Part shown: positions 43,849 through 52,602 of the stretch, one piece after another
How positions within the stretch are numbered: position 1 is the first letter of the stretch
Layout: every line of letters begins with the position of its first letter
Origin: Limnohabitans sp. B9-3
GTDB lineage: Bacteria > Pseudomonadota > Gammaproteobacteria > Burkholderiales > Burkholderiaceae_C
Direction: 5' to 3'
Assembly (NCBI RefSeq): GCF_002778325.1
Contig: NZ_NESI01000010.1
Span: 1-64,000 of the forward strand
DNA length: 64,000 nt
The notes under the pieces: model-generated
Seen by the model: the letters and a program-made list of their open reading frames with translations, nothing else
What the model was told of the DNA's origin: nothing
Database searches by the model: none
Made by a program: the position numbers and the translations under genes

Positions 43849-44705
43849 TTCGACAGCCTTTTCATCATGAAGTAAACCAAGGGCAAGATAAATGGAAGTC
43901 CCACGACGATGGAGGCCATGGCCAAGTCCACTTGGTCAAGACGCAGGTAACGAATGCCTAGGGTGGCTAAAACGTGGGTCATGTCGGCAGGGCCGCCGCC
44001 GGTGAGCAAGTACACGCTGTTGAAGTCGCCCAGTGTCCAGATCATGGAGAGGATGGTCGAGGTCAGGTAGATCGAGCGCATGGAAGGCCAAGTGATGAAC
44101 TTGAATTTTTGCCATCCGGTCGCGCCATCCACAGAGGCTGCTTCGTACTGCTCCGTCGGAATGGACAAGCGCGCAGCGACCAAAATCAAGGTCCAAAATG
44201 GCAGCGATTTCCAGATGTGCATGACCATGGACAAACTCAAGGCCAGGGTGGGGTCATTGAGCCAATTGGGGCCGTCTAAGCCGGTCCAGCGGAAGATCGC
44301 GCTGTTGATGATGCCCCACTCAGGGTTGAGCATGAAGCGCACCGACAAGATGGTGGGAATCGAGGGCACAGCCCAAGGCAAGATAAAGATGGCGGCCACA
44401 ATTTTGACCCACCACCGCTCCATCACAAAGAAGCCTGAGAGCGCCAAGGCCACCATCATTTTCAAGTTGATGGCCACGACCAAGAACACCAGTGTATTGA
44501 CTGCGCTGCGGAAAAAGATAGGGTCGTTGTACAGATCCACATAGCTTTGTGGATGGCGCGCTAGCCACAAACCGTAGCCAACGGGGTAGAGCACGAACAC
44601 CAAAAACACCACGATGTAGGGCACCACCATCAGGCGGCCCCAGTACTCCCACGTCGTGATCGGCTTGGTGGGCGGCGGGTTAAGAGGGGTAGCTAGGGTA
44701 TTCAT
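43845..44705 (-). CDS. Carbohydrate ABC transporter permease, MalF type
   Basis: This is the second permease subunit, with 286 residues and about six helices. The EAA loop is YEAASVDGATGWQKFKFITW (about 195-215). The ATG at 44705 (MNTLATPLNPPPTK) is preferred over a TTG 18 bases upstream. It is separated from the upstream binding-protein gene by 117 bases that contain a strong stem-loop. Confidence 0.93.
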   Translation of the reverse strand: MNTLATPLNPPPTKPITTWEYWGRLMVVPYIVVFLVFVLYPVGYGLWLARHPQSYVDLYNDPIFFRSAVNTLVFLVVAINLKMMVALALSGFFVMERWWVKIVAAIFILPWAVPSIPTILSVRFMLNPEWGIINSAIFRWTGLDGPNWLNDPTLALSLSMVMHIWKSLPFWTLILVAARLSIPTEQYEAASVDGATGWQKFKFITWPSMRSIYLTSTILSMIWTLGDFNSVYLLTGGGPADMTHVLATLGIRYLRLDQVDLAMASIVVGLPFILPLVYFMMKRLSK

Positions 44706-44776
44706 GGGCAAAGTTCGCCTCAAAGGTTGCAGTTTTCACGCGTGCAACCCAATGTCAATCGGGAGGGGGAAAGACA

Positions 44777-44812
44777 CACACCGGTGTGCAGCGCAAGGCT
44801 GGCACCGGTGTG
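44777..44812 (-). promoter_or_regulatory. Intercistronic stem-loop between binding-protein and permease genes
   Basis: The 117-bp gap carries CACACCGGTGTG at 44777-44788 and CACCGGTGTG at 44803-44812, which pair as a 10-bp stem with a loop of about 16 bases, each arm being itself nearly palindromic. No T-run follows. Such hairpins after the binding-protein gene commonly stabilise the upstream mRNA segment or partly terminate it, giving excess binding protein over permease. That role is inferred here. Confidence 0.55.
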
Positions 44813-44822
44813 CGCTTTGGGT

Positions 44823-46205
44823 TTAGTTACCGGCGACTTCTTTGATGCGGGCGATCATTTCGTCCACAGCTTTTTCAGTCGGCACTTTTTCGTTCAACAT
44901 GCGGTTCATGGCTTTGGCCCACACGTTTTCGTTGTTCAACACGGTGAACTTGTAGTTCTTGGTGAACTCAAACGGTTGGGTGCCATTCATGAACTGGTTG
45001 TAAACCGCCAAACGAGCAGGGTCTTGCTTCCAGAAGGGGCGTTGTTGCGCCGCTTTGGTCACAGGGAACCAACGACCGAGCGAGCCTTCCACGTAAGGTG
45101 TCAGGTTTTGCTCTTCCAGCATGAAAGCCAAGAATTGTTTCGCCAAGTCTTTGCGCTTGGCATCCTTGAAGATCACGCCGGTTTTGACCGCCGAACGGTA
45201 AGTCATCTTGGTGCCATCGGGTTTCAGTGGGAAACCTGCTGTACCAATCAGCTCGTAGTAGTTCTTCTTGCCCAAATCGCGTTGCTCTTGGGTCAGCGCG
45301 GTGTTGTTCATGTCGTCCAACCACTTGGCAGCGATCGAGATCGTGGCGTTGTGCGTCATGACCGTCGTTTTGTTGTGGAATGCGACGTTGTTGTCCGGGT
45401 CTTTCCAGCTGGTGGACGACGGTGGTGTGCAGCCCTTGGTGTACACGGCGGTGTAGTCGTTCAAAGCGTTGATCAGACCGGCGCGCACAGCGGGGTCATC
45501 GACCAAGAGTTTGCCGGAGTCGCTCACCAACTTGACGTTGTACGCGTCCATGAACGTCAGGAAGGAGAAGAAGGAATCGGTGGAGTCCACGCCCATGGGG
45601 AAGCCAGTACCAAAGCCGCGTTTGCCGGTTTTTTGGCGATAGCCGGTTTGGACTTTGGAACACCAGAAGTCCCAGTAGCCTTTCCAGTCGGTCGGGATGT
45701 CGCTTTCTTTGTAGCCTGACTCAGCGAGCATGTCTTTCCAATACTGGATGTGCATGGTTTGCTGTTTGATGGGGTAGGCGTAGTAAGCGCGCGTTTTGGT
45801 TTGGTTGTTGTACAAGAACGTGGTGGACAGTGCAGCAGGCTCAAAGTTGTTGCGCACTTTGTCAATCACGCTGGAAACATCTTCCAGCTTGCCGTCATAA
45901 GCCCACTTGGCTGTGACTTGGAAGTCATAGGTGTCGGCGTAAGCCAAGTCAGGGGGGCTGCCAGAGTCAAGCGCTGCCACCGTCTTGGGGATCATGTCTT
46001 GAATCGGGTACTGGGACAATTCAATCTTGATCCCTTTGTTCTTCTCTTCAAATTTTTTGATGGCCGCGAACAAGGCGTCGTCTTCGGCTTTGTAGAAGCC
46101 TTTGACCCACCAAACGTTCAATTTCTCTTGGGCGAAGGCGGGGCCCACCGCTGTGATCAGGCCGGCCGCAACCATTGCGCCTGTCAACCATGTCTTCAGT
46201 TTCAT
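44823..46205 (-). CDS. Carbohydrate ABC transporter substrate-binding protein
   Basis: This is the periplasmic binding protein of the CUT1 importer (460 residues, family 1 solute-binding fold). The signal peptide MKLKTWLTGAMVAAGLITAV ends at GPAFAQ (cleavage about 25). The mature part starts KLNVWWVKGFYKAEDDALF, typical of the family. Ligand-pocket aromatics are plentiful (Trp/Tyr in DWKGYWDFWCSKV) and suggest a sugar or polyol-like ligand. It is the first gene of the eleven-gene operon, with AGGAG upstream of its ATG. The ligand is unknown. Confidence 0.93.
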   Translation of the reverse strand: MKLKTWLTGAMVAAGLITAVGPAFAQEKLNVWWVKGFYKAEDDALFAAIKKFEEKNKGIKIELSQYPIQDMIPKTVAALDSGSPPDLAYADTYDFQVTAKWAYDGKLEDVSSVIDKVRNNFEPAALSTTFLYNNQTKTRAYYAYPIKQQTMHIQYWKDMLAESGYKESDIPTDWKGYWDFWCSKVQTGYRQKTGKRGFGTGFPMGVDSTDSFFSFLTFMDAYNVKLVSDSGKLLVDDPAVRAGLINALNDYTAVYTKGCTPPSSTSWKDPDNNVAFHNKTTVMTHNATISIAAKWLDDMNNTALTQEQRDLGKKNYYELIGTAGFPLKPDGTKMTYRSAVKTGVIFKDAKRKDLAKQFLAFMLEEQNLTPYVEGSLGRWFPVTKAAQQRPFWKQDPARLAVYNQFMNGTQPFEFTKNYKFTVLNNENVWAKAMNRMLNEKVPTEKAVDEMIARIKEVAGN

Positions 46206-46253
46206 CTGTTGTCTCCTAATGTTGGAAATGCAAGGCTGCTTAGACCTTGGTGC

Positions 46254-46270
46254 TATCGTATGATGATTGA
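46254..46270 (-). promoter_or_regulatory. Candidate GntR operator upstream of the importer operon
   Basis: Read on the minus strand this is TCAATCATCATACGATA. It matches the motif at 47297 in 15 of 17 positions. It lies about 50 bases before the binding-protein ATG, where a promoter is expected. The core contains the short dyad ATC-GTAT-GAT. The shared position at two opposed operons and the GntR gene in the island make it a plausible operator. Confidence 0.5.
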
Positions 46271-46277
46271 GTCGATC

Positions 46278-46300
46278 AAAAATGCGGAGTTACCCGCATT
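46278..46300 (-). terminator. Terminator after the 2-hydroxyacid dehydrogenase gene
   Basis: On the minus strand, AATGCGG and CCGCATT pair over a 6-base loop and the stem runs into a short T tract, directly after the dehydrogenase stop. The stem is only 7 bp and the T-run short (about 5 including the stem end), so termination may be partial before the importer operon. Confidence 0.5.
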
Positions 46301-46306
46301 CATGGG

Positions 46307-47263
46307 TTAACCCTTGACTGCACATTCCGGCACGGGGGTGTGCACGGGATGCCCATCAAAATGCGACTTGGTGTTGTTGAAGGCCAAGTCCGCCATGGCC
46401 TGGCGAGTTTGTGTGGTGGCGCTGCCAATGTGCGGCGCCAGCACCACATGGGGGAAAGCCCTGAGCGCCTCAGGCACGTTGGGCTCGTTCTCAAACACAT
46501 CCAAGCCCGCGCCACCAATCACGCCGTTTTGCAAGGCCGCAATCAGAGCTTCTTCATCGACCACCGAACCGCGAGCCACGTTCACCAAAATACCTTTAGT
46601 GCCCAAAGCTTTCAGCACGTCGGCGTTGATGAGCTTGCGTGTGCCCGCGCCGCCCGGGGTGATGACCACCAAATAATCGCTCTCAGCCGCTAAGGCTTCG
46701 GCCGAAGCAAAGTAGGTGAAGGGCAAGTCGGCCTTGGGGCTGCGCGAGGTGTAAGCCACCGACATGTTGAAGGCAAGCGCGCGCTGCGCGATGGCTTGGC
46801 CAATACGGCCAATGCCCACAATGCCCATGCGTGCACCTGACACTTTGCGCGCCAAGGGCATGGGGCCTGTGGGCCATTTGCCGTCTTTCACGTAGCGGTC
46901 AGAGGCGGGCAATTGGCGAGCCGCTGCCAGCATCAAGCCCATGGCCAAGTCGGCCACATCGTCATTGAGCACATTGGGGGTGTGGGTCACCATCACGCCG
47001 CGCGCTTTGGCTGCGGCCACATCGACGCCGTCATAGCCCACGCCAAAAACAGAAATGATTTCAAGCTTGGGCAACTGCTCAATCAACGAAGCGGGCACTT
47101 TGGACTCGCCACTTGCGGCGATGGCACGAATGCTGGGCGCGATCTTGGCAAACGCAGCAGGATCGGTTTCGTGCAGGCGGTCGTGCAGGTTGAAGACGGC
47201 GCGCAATTGCGGTTCCAGCAAAGGCGAGAGTTTGGTCACGGACAAGACATCAATTTGAGACAA
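46307..47263 (-). CDS. D-2-hydroxyacid dehydrogenase (glyoxylate/hydroxypyruvate/2-ketogluconate reductase type)
   Basis: This is an NAD(P)-dependent 2-hydroxyacid dehydrogenase of 318 residues. The cofactor motif is MGIVGIGRIGQAIAQRA (about 145-161). The catalytic Arg is in NVARGSVVDEEAL, the Glu about 30 residues later in the FENEPNVPEAL block, and the His in VLAPHIGSATTQTR. GhrB-like enzymes reduce 2-ketogluconate, hydroxypyruvate or tartronate semialdehyde. The start appears to be TTG. It is divergent from the IlvD/Edd gene and shares its 108-bp control region. Confidence 0.88.
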   Translation of the reverse strand: MSQIDVLSVTKLSPLLEPQLRAVFNLHDRLHETDPAAFAKIAPSIRAIAASGESKVPASLIEQLPKLEIISVFGVGYDGVDVAAAKARGVMVTHTPNVLNDDVADLAMGLMLAAARQLPASDRYVKDGKWPTGPMPLARKVSGARMGIVGIGRIGQAIAQRALAFNMSVAYTSRSPKADLPFTYFASAEALAAESDYLVVITPGGAGTRKLINADVLKALGTKGILVNVARGSVVDEEALIAALQNGVIGGAGLDVFENEPNVPEALRAFPHVVLAPHIGSATTQTRQAMADLAFNNTKSHFDGHPVHTPVPECAVKG

Positions 47264-47289
47264 AGCGGGCTCCTAGGGCTTCTACGGGG

Positions 47290-47317
47290 TTGGAATTCAA
47301 TCGTCATACCATAATAT
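47290..47317 (+). promoter_or_regulatory. Promoter with embedded candidate operator upstream of the aldonate dehydratase
   Basis: A sigma-70-like promoter TTGGAA (47290-47295), 16-bp spacer, TAATAT (47312-47317) reads toward the dehydratase. The 17-bp motif TCAATCGTCATACCATA (47297-47313), nearly identical to the one at 46254, fills the spacer, the classic position for a repressor site. The same gap also serves the divergent 2-hydroxyacid dehydrogenase. Confidence 0.5.
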
Positions 47318-47371
47318 GCTCGGGTGCCCTGCATCCGGATGCGGGGAAACCAGTAAACCCACGAGAACCGC

Positions 47372-49108
47372 ATGACCGATCAGCCCAAAAAACGCCCCGA
47401 AGATTTACGCAGTCAACAATGGTTCGGTCGCCAAGACCGCGACGGCTTCGCTTACCGCAGCTGGGTCAAAGGCAAAGGTGTGCCGCATGATCAATTCGAT
47501 GGCCGTCCGGTCATCGGCATTTGCAACACCTTCAGCGAGCTCACGCCCTGCAACTCGCATTTCCGCACCTTGGCCGAGCAGGTCAAGATTGGCGTGTATG
47601 AAGCGGGTGGTTTTCCGCTTGAATTCCCTGTCATGTCCTTGGGCGAAACCTTGTTGCGCCCTACCGCCATGCTTTACCGCAACCTCGCTTCCATGGATGT
47701 GGAGGAGAGCATCCGTGGCAACCCGATTGACGGCGTGGTGCTGCTGATGGGCTGTGACAAGACCACACCCAGTTTGTTGATGGGGGCTTCCAGTGTCAAC
47801 TTGCCCACCATTGGCGTGAGCGGTGGCCCGATGCTCAACGGCAAGTGGCGCGGCCAAGAGTTAGGATCTGGCACCGGCGTGTGGAGCATGAGCGAGCAAG
47901 TGCGCGCAGGCACCTTGAAGCTGCAAGATTTCTTTGAAGCCGAGAGCTGCATGCACCGCAGCCACGGCCACTGCATGACCATGGGCACGGCCAGCACCAT
48001 GGCCAGCATGGTCGAAGCCTTGGGCATTGGTTTGCCCGGCAACGCCGCCTACCCTGCGGTAGATGGCCGTCGCAATGTGCTGGCCCGTGATGCGGGTCGC
48101 CGCATTGTGCAAATGGTCAAAGACGACATCAAGATTTCACAAATCTTGACCCGTGAAGCGTTCGAGAACGCCATTCGCACCTTGGCTGCGATTGGCGGTA
48201 GCACCAACGCGGTGATCCATTTGGTGGCGATCGCCGGTCGCTTGGGCGTGCCTTTGAGCATCGACGACTTTGACCGTTTGGCCAGCGAATTGCCTTGCTT
48301 GGTGAACTTGCAGCCCTCGGGCCAATACCTGATGGAAGACTTCTGCTACGCCGGTGGCTTGCCCGTGGTGATGAAAGAAATCGCCCACCTGCTGCACACC
48401 GAGATCATCACCGCCAACGGCAAGACCGTGGGCGAAAACGTGGCGGACGCCCAAAACTACAACACCGACGTCATCAAGCCGTTTGACCAGCCGTTCAAAG
48501 AGAAGGCCGGCATCGCCATCTTGCGTGGCAATTTGGCGCCACGCGGCGCCGTGATCAAGCCCAGCGCAGCCACCCCCGCGTTGATGACACACACCGGTCG
48601 CGCCGTGGTGTTTGAAGACAGCAACGATTTCCACGCCCGCATCGACGATGAGAATTTGGATGTGGACGAAACCTGCATCTTGGTGCTCAAAAATTGCGGA
48701 CCCAAGGGCTACCCCGGCATGGCCGAAGTGGGCAACATGCCCTTGCCTCCCAAGGTGTTGCGTAAGGGCATCACCGACATGGTGCGCATCAGCGATGCCC
48801 GCATGAGCGGCACCGCCTACGGCACCGTGGTGTTGCACACCGCACCCGAAGCTGCTGCGGGAGGCACCTTGGCCTTGGTGCAAAACGGTGACTTGATCAC
48901 GCTTGACGTGCCCAATCGCAGCCTGCATTTGCATGTGGATGATGCCGAGTTGGCCACCCGCCGCGCCGCGTGGACGCCGCCAGCACCTGCGATGAATAGC
49001 GGCTATTGGAAGCTCTACATTGACCATGTGCTGCAAGCGGATGAAGGTGCTGACCTTGACTTCTTGCGTGGCATGCGCGGCTCTGCCGTGCCCAAAGACA
49101 ACCATTAA
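47372..49108 (+). CDS. IlvD/Edd family sugar-acid dehydratase, L-arabinonate dehydratase-like
   Basis: This is an Fe-S dehydratase of 578 residues that converts an aldonic acid to its 2-keto-3-deoxy derivative. The [2Fe-2S] cysteines are Cys60 (TPCN), Cys128 (MGCDK) and Cys201 (SHGHC), with Mg and carbamyl-lysine residues Asp129 and Lys130. These sit one residue off the corresponding positions in Rhizobium L-arabinonate dehydratase, whose subgroup it matches better than IlvD. The catalytic Ser is in ARMSGTAYG. It is the first gene of the plus-strand set. The substrate could be a pentonate, fuconate, galactonate or gluconate. Confidence 0.9.
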   Translation: MTDQPKKRPEDLRSQQWFGRQDRDGFAYRSWVKGKGVPHDQFDGRPVIGICNTFSELTPCNSHFRTLAEQVKIGVYEAGGFPLEFPVMSLGETLLRPTAMLYRNLASMDVEESIRGNPIDGVVLLMGCDKTTPSLLMGASSVNLPTIGVSGGPMLNGKWRGQELGSGTGVWSMSEQVRAGTLKLQDFFEAESCMHRSHGHCMTMGTASTMASMVEALGIGLPGNAAYPAVDGRRNVLARDAGRRIVQMVKDDIKISQILTREAFENAIRTLAAIGGSTNAVIHLVAIAGRLGVPLSIDDFDRLASELPCLVNLQPSGQYLMEDFCYAGGLPVVMKEIAHLLHTEIITANGKTVGENVADAQNYNTDVIKPFDQPFKEKAGIAILRGNLAPRGAVIKPSAATPALMTHTGRAVVFEDSNDFHARIDDENLDVDETCILVLKNCGPKGYPGMAEVGNMPLPPKVLRKGITDMVRISDARMSGTAYGTVVLHTAPEAAAGGTLALVQNGDLITLDVPNRSLHLHVDDAELATRRAAWTPPAPAMNSGYWKLYIDHVLQADEGADLDFLRGMRGSAVPKDNH

Positions 49109-49135
49109 TTTCCAGACTTCAAGAGGACAAGCGAG

Positions 49136-49885
49136 ATGACAAAAGTAGCAGTTGTGACGGGCGCAAGCTCAGGCATTGGCAAAGCGTGTGCCTTGGCTTT
49201 GCTCCAAGCCGGATGGCAAGTGGCCTTGGTGGGGCGACGCGCCGACGCGCTGAATGCCGCCATCGCAGAAGCCGGTGCCAACGGCGCTAACGCCTTGGCC
49301 GTGCCCACTGATGTGAGCAAAGACGCAGAGGTTGCGCAGCTTTTTAAAACTGTGGTCGCCAAATTTGGACGCGTGGATTTGTTGTTCAACAACGCCGGCA
49401 TTTCGCTGCCCTACACCCTGCCCGGTGATATGGCGGCAGACACATGGCGTCAAGCGGTGGACGTCAACTTGAACGGCGCGTTTTATTGCCTCTCACACGC
49501 CTTCAAGCAAATGCAAACCCAGTCGCCACAAGGCGGACGCATCATCAACAACGGCTCGATTTCGGCACATGCACCGCGCCCAGGTTCGATTGCCTACACC
49601 GCCACCAAACACGCCATCAGCGGTTTGACCCGTGCGGCCAATTTGGACGGTCGCGGTATGAACATTGCGGTGGGTCAAATTGACATTGGCAACGTGGCCA
49701 GCGACATGACCATCAAGATGGCCAATGGCGTGCACCAAGCCGACGGCACCATCAAGCCCGAAGCCCGTATGGAAATGAGCTCGGTGGTCGACACCTTCAT
49801 GACCATGGCCAGCTTGCCGCTGTCGTCCAACATCTTGTTCGTCACGGTGATGGCGAACCAGATGCCTTTTGTGGGCCGCGGCTAA
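49136..49885 (+). CDS. SDR family oxidoreductase of the dehydratase operon
   Basis: This is a classical SDR with 249 residues. It has TGASSGIGKACALALLQ at the N-terminus, NNAGISLPYTLPGDM, the Ser in NNGSISAHAPRPG and the YTATKHAI catalytic box. The usual C-terminal GG motif is replaced by an unusual end (ILFVTVMANQMPFVGRG). It lies between the aldonate dehydratase (27 bases upstream) and the KDG kinase, so a sugar-acid or lactone-forming dehydrogenase activity is likely, but the substrate is unknown. Confidence 0.87.
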   Translation: MTKVAVVTGASSGIGKACALALLQAGWQVALVGRRADALNAAIAEAGANGANALAVPTDVSKDAEVAQLFKTVVAKFGRVDLLFNNAGISLPYTLPGDMAADTWRQAVDVNLNGAFYCLSHAFKQMQTQSPQGGRIINNGSISAHAPRPGSIAYTATKHAISGLTRAANLDGRGMNIAVGQIDIGNVASDMTIKMANGVHQADGTIKPEARMEMSSVVDTFMTMASLPLSSNILFVTVMANQMPFVGRG

Positions 49886-49923
49886 AACGCCCCTCATACG
49901 CATCCTTGCCCTTGCCCTAGCCC

Positions 49924-50874
49924 ATGCAACACGCCGCACCCCCTGATGTGGTGACGCTGGGCGAGGCCTTGGTGCTGTGGGCTGCCGAGCAAACGGGGCC
50001 GTTGGCTGAGGTGCAAAGCTTCAGCCAACACACGGCAGGTGCTGAAACCAATGTGGCGGTGGGCTTGGCGCGTTTGGGCTTGCGTGTCGGTTGGGTCAGC
50101 CGCTTGGGTGACGATGCAAATGGCGATTATTTGCGGCAAGCCTTTGAGCGCGAAGGCATCGACTGCTCGCACGTTGCCACGATGTCAAATGGCCTCACCG
50201 CCTCCATGCGCAAGGGGCGTGTGGATGATGGGTCAGACCCGCCCATTGCCTACCAACGTGCGAACTCGGCAGCCAGTCAGCTTGGCCCCGAACATTTGGA
50301 TTTACCGTGGCTGGCCAGCGCCCGTCATTTGCATGTGACGGGTATTTTTCCTGCGCTGTCGGCCAGCACGATGGCTGCCACGCAAGCGGCCATGCGCCAC
50401 ATGCGGGCACACCACAAAACCATCAGCTTTGACCCCAATTTGCGCCCCGCGTTGTGGCCCGATCGCGCTGTGATGCGCGACACTCTCAACGCCTTGGCGG
50501 CGCAAGCCGATTGGGTGTTACCTGGCTTGGATGAAGGTCGTCAACTCACCGGTTGCGACACGCCGCAAGACATTGCACGTTTTTACCGCGACGCAGGTAC
50601 CACGCAGGTGGTCGTTAAGTTGGGCGCGCAAGGTGCTTACGTGGATGGCCCAGCAGGCTGTGCGTTCGTGCCAGCGTTCCCCGTGGCGAAGGTGGTGGAC
50701 ACCGTGGGCGCAGGCGACGCCTTTGCTGTGGGCGTGATCAGCGCTTTGCTTGAAGGTATGTCCTTAGAAAAAGCAGCAAGTCGTGGCGCATGGCTGGGTG
50801 CACGCGCTGTGCAAGTGCGTGGCGATTGCGAAGGCCTGCCTACCCGAGAAGAGCTGAGCGCGGCAGGCGTATGA
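49924..50874 (+). CDS. kdgK: PfkB-family sugar kinase, 2-keto-3-deoxygluconate kinase-like
   Basis: This is a ribokinase-family kinase with 316 residues that probably phosphorylates 2-keto-3-deoxygluconate to KDPG. The N-terminal motif is VVTLGEALVLWAAEQ, then GAETNVAVGLARLGLRVGWV. The C-terminal PfkB signature DTVGAGDAFAVGVISALLEG holds the catalytic Asp. The dehydratases on both sides make KDG-type products, which supports the assignment. A KDPG aldolase is missing from the window. Confidence 0.85.
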   Translation: MQHAAPPDVVTLGEALVLWAAEQTGPLAEVQSFSQHTAGAETNVAVGLARLGLRVGWVSRLGDDANGDYLRQAFEREGIDCSHVATMSNGLTASMRKGRVDDGSDPPIAYQRANSAASQLGPEHLDLPWLASARHLHVTGIFPALSASTMAATQAAMRHMRAHHKTISFDPNLRPALWPDRAVMRDTLNALAAQADWVLPGLDEGRQLTGCDTPQDIARFYRDAGTTQVVVKLGAQGAYVDGPAGCAFVPAFPVAKVVDTVGAGDAFAVGVISALLEGMSLEKAASRGAWLGARAVQVRGDCEGLPTREELSAAGV

Positions 50875-50921
50875 ATTTGAACGACTGAAAAACAGAGCAA
50901 CAAAACACAAAGGAGACAGAC

Positions 50922-51827
50922 ATGAAAATTGGTTACATCGGTGCTTCCGGCCTCATGGGCCACGGCATGGCAAAAAACCTGTTGGCCAAAGGCCAACAGG
51001 TGGCGATCACGGTGCACAAGCAGCGCGACCGTGTGCAAGATTTGTTGGACGCAGGCGCGACCCTGGCGGCCAATGCGGCCGAGTTAGGCGAGACATGTGA
51101 TGTGGTGCTGATTTGCGTCACCGGCTCTCCTCAAGTCGAAGCTGTGGTGTCAGGCGCAAATGGTTTGTTGTCCAACCCCAAAGCGGGCTTGGTCATCGTC
51201 GATTGCTCCACCAGCGAGCCGCACTCCACCACGCATTTGCGTGAATTGGCACACGGCAAAGGCGTGACCTTTGTGGATGCGCCGTTGGCACGGTCGCCTG
51301 TCGAGGCTGAGGCGGGTCGGCTCAACATCATGGTGGGCGCTGAGCCTGCGGTGTTTGCCCAACTCGAGCCCATTTTGAAATGCTGCGCAGAAAACGTGTT
51401 TCATGTGGGTGGGCCCGGTGCGGGCCACGGCATCAAGCTGCTCAACAACTTCATTGGCCAAGCCATTTGCACAGCCACAGCCGAGGCTTTTGCCGTGGGC
51501 AAACGCGCGGGCATTGACCCCAAGCAACTCGTCGCCTTGGTGGGTGCAGGGCCGGTGAATTCTGGCTTGTTCCAAGCCATGGCCAAAACCTTGGATGGTG
51601 ACTTGACGGGCTTGAAATTCGAGCTCGACAACGCCCGCAAAGACATCCGGTACTACACCCATTTGGCCGAAGGCATGGGCGTTCCCACTTTGATGGGCGA
51701 GGCGGTGCATCAGTCACTCAGCATGGCCAGTGCTTTGGGCTTTGGCAAAAAATTTGTGCCCTCCTTGGTCGAGGCACAAGAACGCATCACGGGCGCCTCT
51801 TTGGTGCCCAAAACTTCCAACACTTAA
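50922..51827 (+). CDS. 3-hydroxyisobutyrate dehydrogenase-family oxidoreductase
   Basis: This is a beta-hydroxyacid dehydrogenase with 301 residues. The family includes tartronate semialdehyde reductase (GarR), L-threonate dehydrogenase (LtnD) and 3-hydroxyisobutyrate dehydrogenase. The N-terminal Rossmann loop is GYIGASGLMGHGMAKNL, one residue longer than the usual GxxGxGxMG. The substrate motif DAPLARSPVEAEAGRLNIMVG and the catalytic lysine region GPGAGHGIKLLNNF are present. It is preceded by a good AGGAG. It acts downstream in sugar-acid oxidation, exact substrate unknown. Confidence 0.85.
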   Translation: MKIGYIGASGLMGHGMAKNLLAKGQQVAITVHKQRDRVQDLLDAGATLAANAAELGETCDVVLICVTGSPQVEAVVSGANGLLSNPKAGLVIVDCSTSEPHSTTHLRELAHGKGVTFVDAPLARSPVEAEAGRLNIMVGAEPAVFAQLEPILKCCAENVFHVGGPGAGHGIKLLNNFIGQAICTATAEAFAVGKRAGIDPKQLVALVGAGPVNSGLFQAMAKTLDGDLTGLKFELDNARKDIRYYTHLAEGMGVPTLMGEAVHQSLSMASALGFGKKFVPSLVEAQERITGASLVPKTSNT

Positions 51828-51846
51828 TCCACACAGAGAGACAACC

Positions 51847-52602
51847 ATGAGCAATCGTTTAGCAGGCAAAACAGCCCTCGTCACTGCAGCAGGTCAAGGC
51901 ATTGGCCGCGCCACCGCACTGGCCTTTGTGCGCGAAGGCGCGACGGTCATTGCGACCGACGTGAATGCAGCAGCCCTTGAAACTCTGAAGCAAGAATGCG
52001 GCTGCGCCATCGACGTGTTGGACGTCACCAGCGACGCAGCCATTCAAGCCGCACACGCCAAGCATGGCGAGATCGATGTGCTGTTCAACGGCGCAGGATT
52101 TGTGCACGCGGGCACCGTGCTCGATTGCACCGAAGCCGAGTGGGACTTTGCGTTCAACCTCAACGTGCGCTCGCAGTTCCACATGATCAAAGCCTTCTTG
52201 CCCGGCATGCTCAAAAAAGGCAAAGGCTCCATCATCAACGTGGCCTCCGTGGCCGGCAGCATCAAGGGTGCGCCCAACCGGTTTGTGTACGGCACGACCA
52301 AAGCCGCCATCATTGGTTTGACCAAAGCGGTCGCCGCCGACTACATCACCACTGGCGTGCGTTGCAACGCGATTTGCCCGGGCACCGTCGAGTCGCCTTC
52401 GTTGCGTGACCGCATCTCGGCACAGGCACAGGCCAGCGGCCAAACCATTGCGCAAGTCGAAGCCGCTTTTGTGGCACGTCAGCCGATGGGCCGCGTGGGC
52501 CGTGTGGAAGAAATTGCCTTGTTGGCCGTGTACTTGGCCAGCGATGAGTCGAGCTTCACCACGGGCACGTCACAAATCATTGACGGCGGGTGGTCGAACT
52601 GA
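51847..52602 (+). CDS. SDR, 2-keto-3-deoxy-L-fuconate dehydrogenase-like
   Basis: This is an SDR with 251 residues. The cofactor motif is ALVTAAGQGIGRATALAF, then LFNGAGFVHAGTVLDC, the Ser in INVASVAGSIKGAPNRF and the YGTTKAAIIGL box. This variant set (GQGIGR, KGAPNR, YGTTKAAV-like) is typical of the BDH2/2-keto-3-deoxy-L-fuconate dehydrogenase subgroup. The ATG at 51847 has GAGAGAC upstream. Its stop overlaps the UxaA-type start (TGATG), so the two are probably consecutive steps. Confidence 0.85.
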   Translation: MSNRLAGKTALVTAAGQGIGRATALAFVREGATVIATDVNAAALETLKQECGCAIDVLDVTSDAAIQAAHAKHGEIDVLFNGAGFVHAGTVLDCTEAEWDFAFNLNVRSQFHMIKAFLPGMLKKGKGSIINVASVAGSIKGAPNRFVYGTTKAAIIGLTKAVAADYITTGVRCNAICPGTVESPSLRDRISAQAQASGQTIAQVEAAFVARQPMGRVGRVEEIALLAVYLASDESSFTTGTSQIIDGGWSN

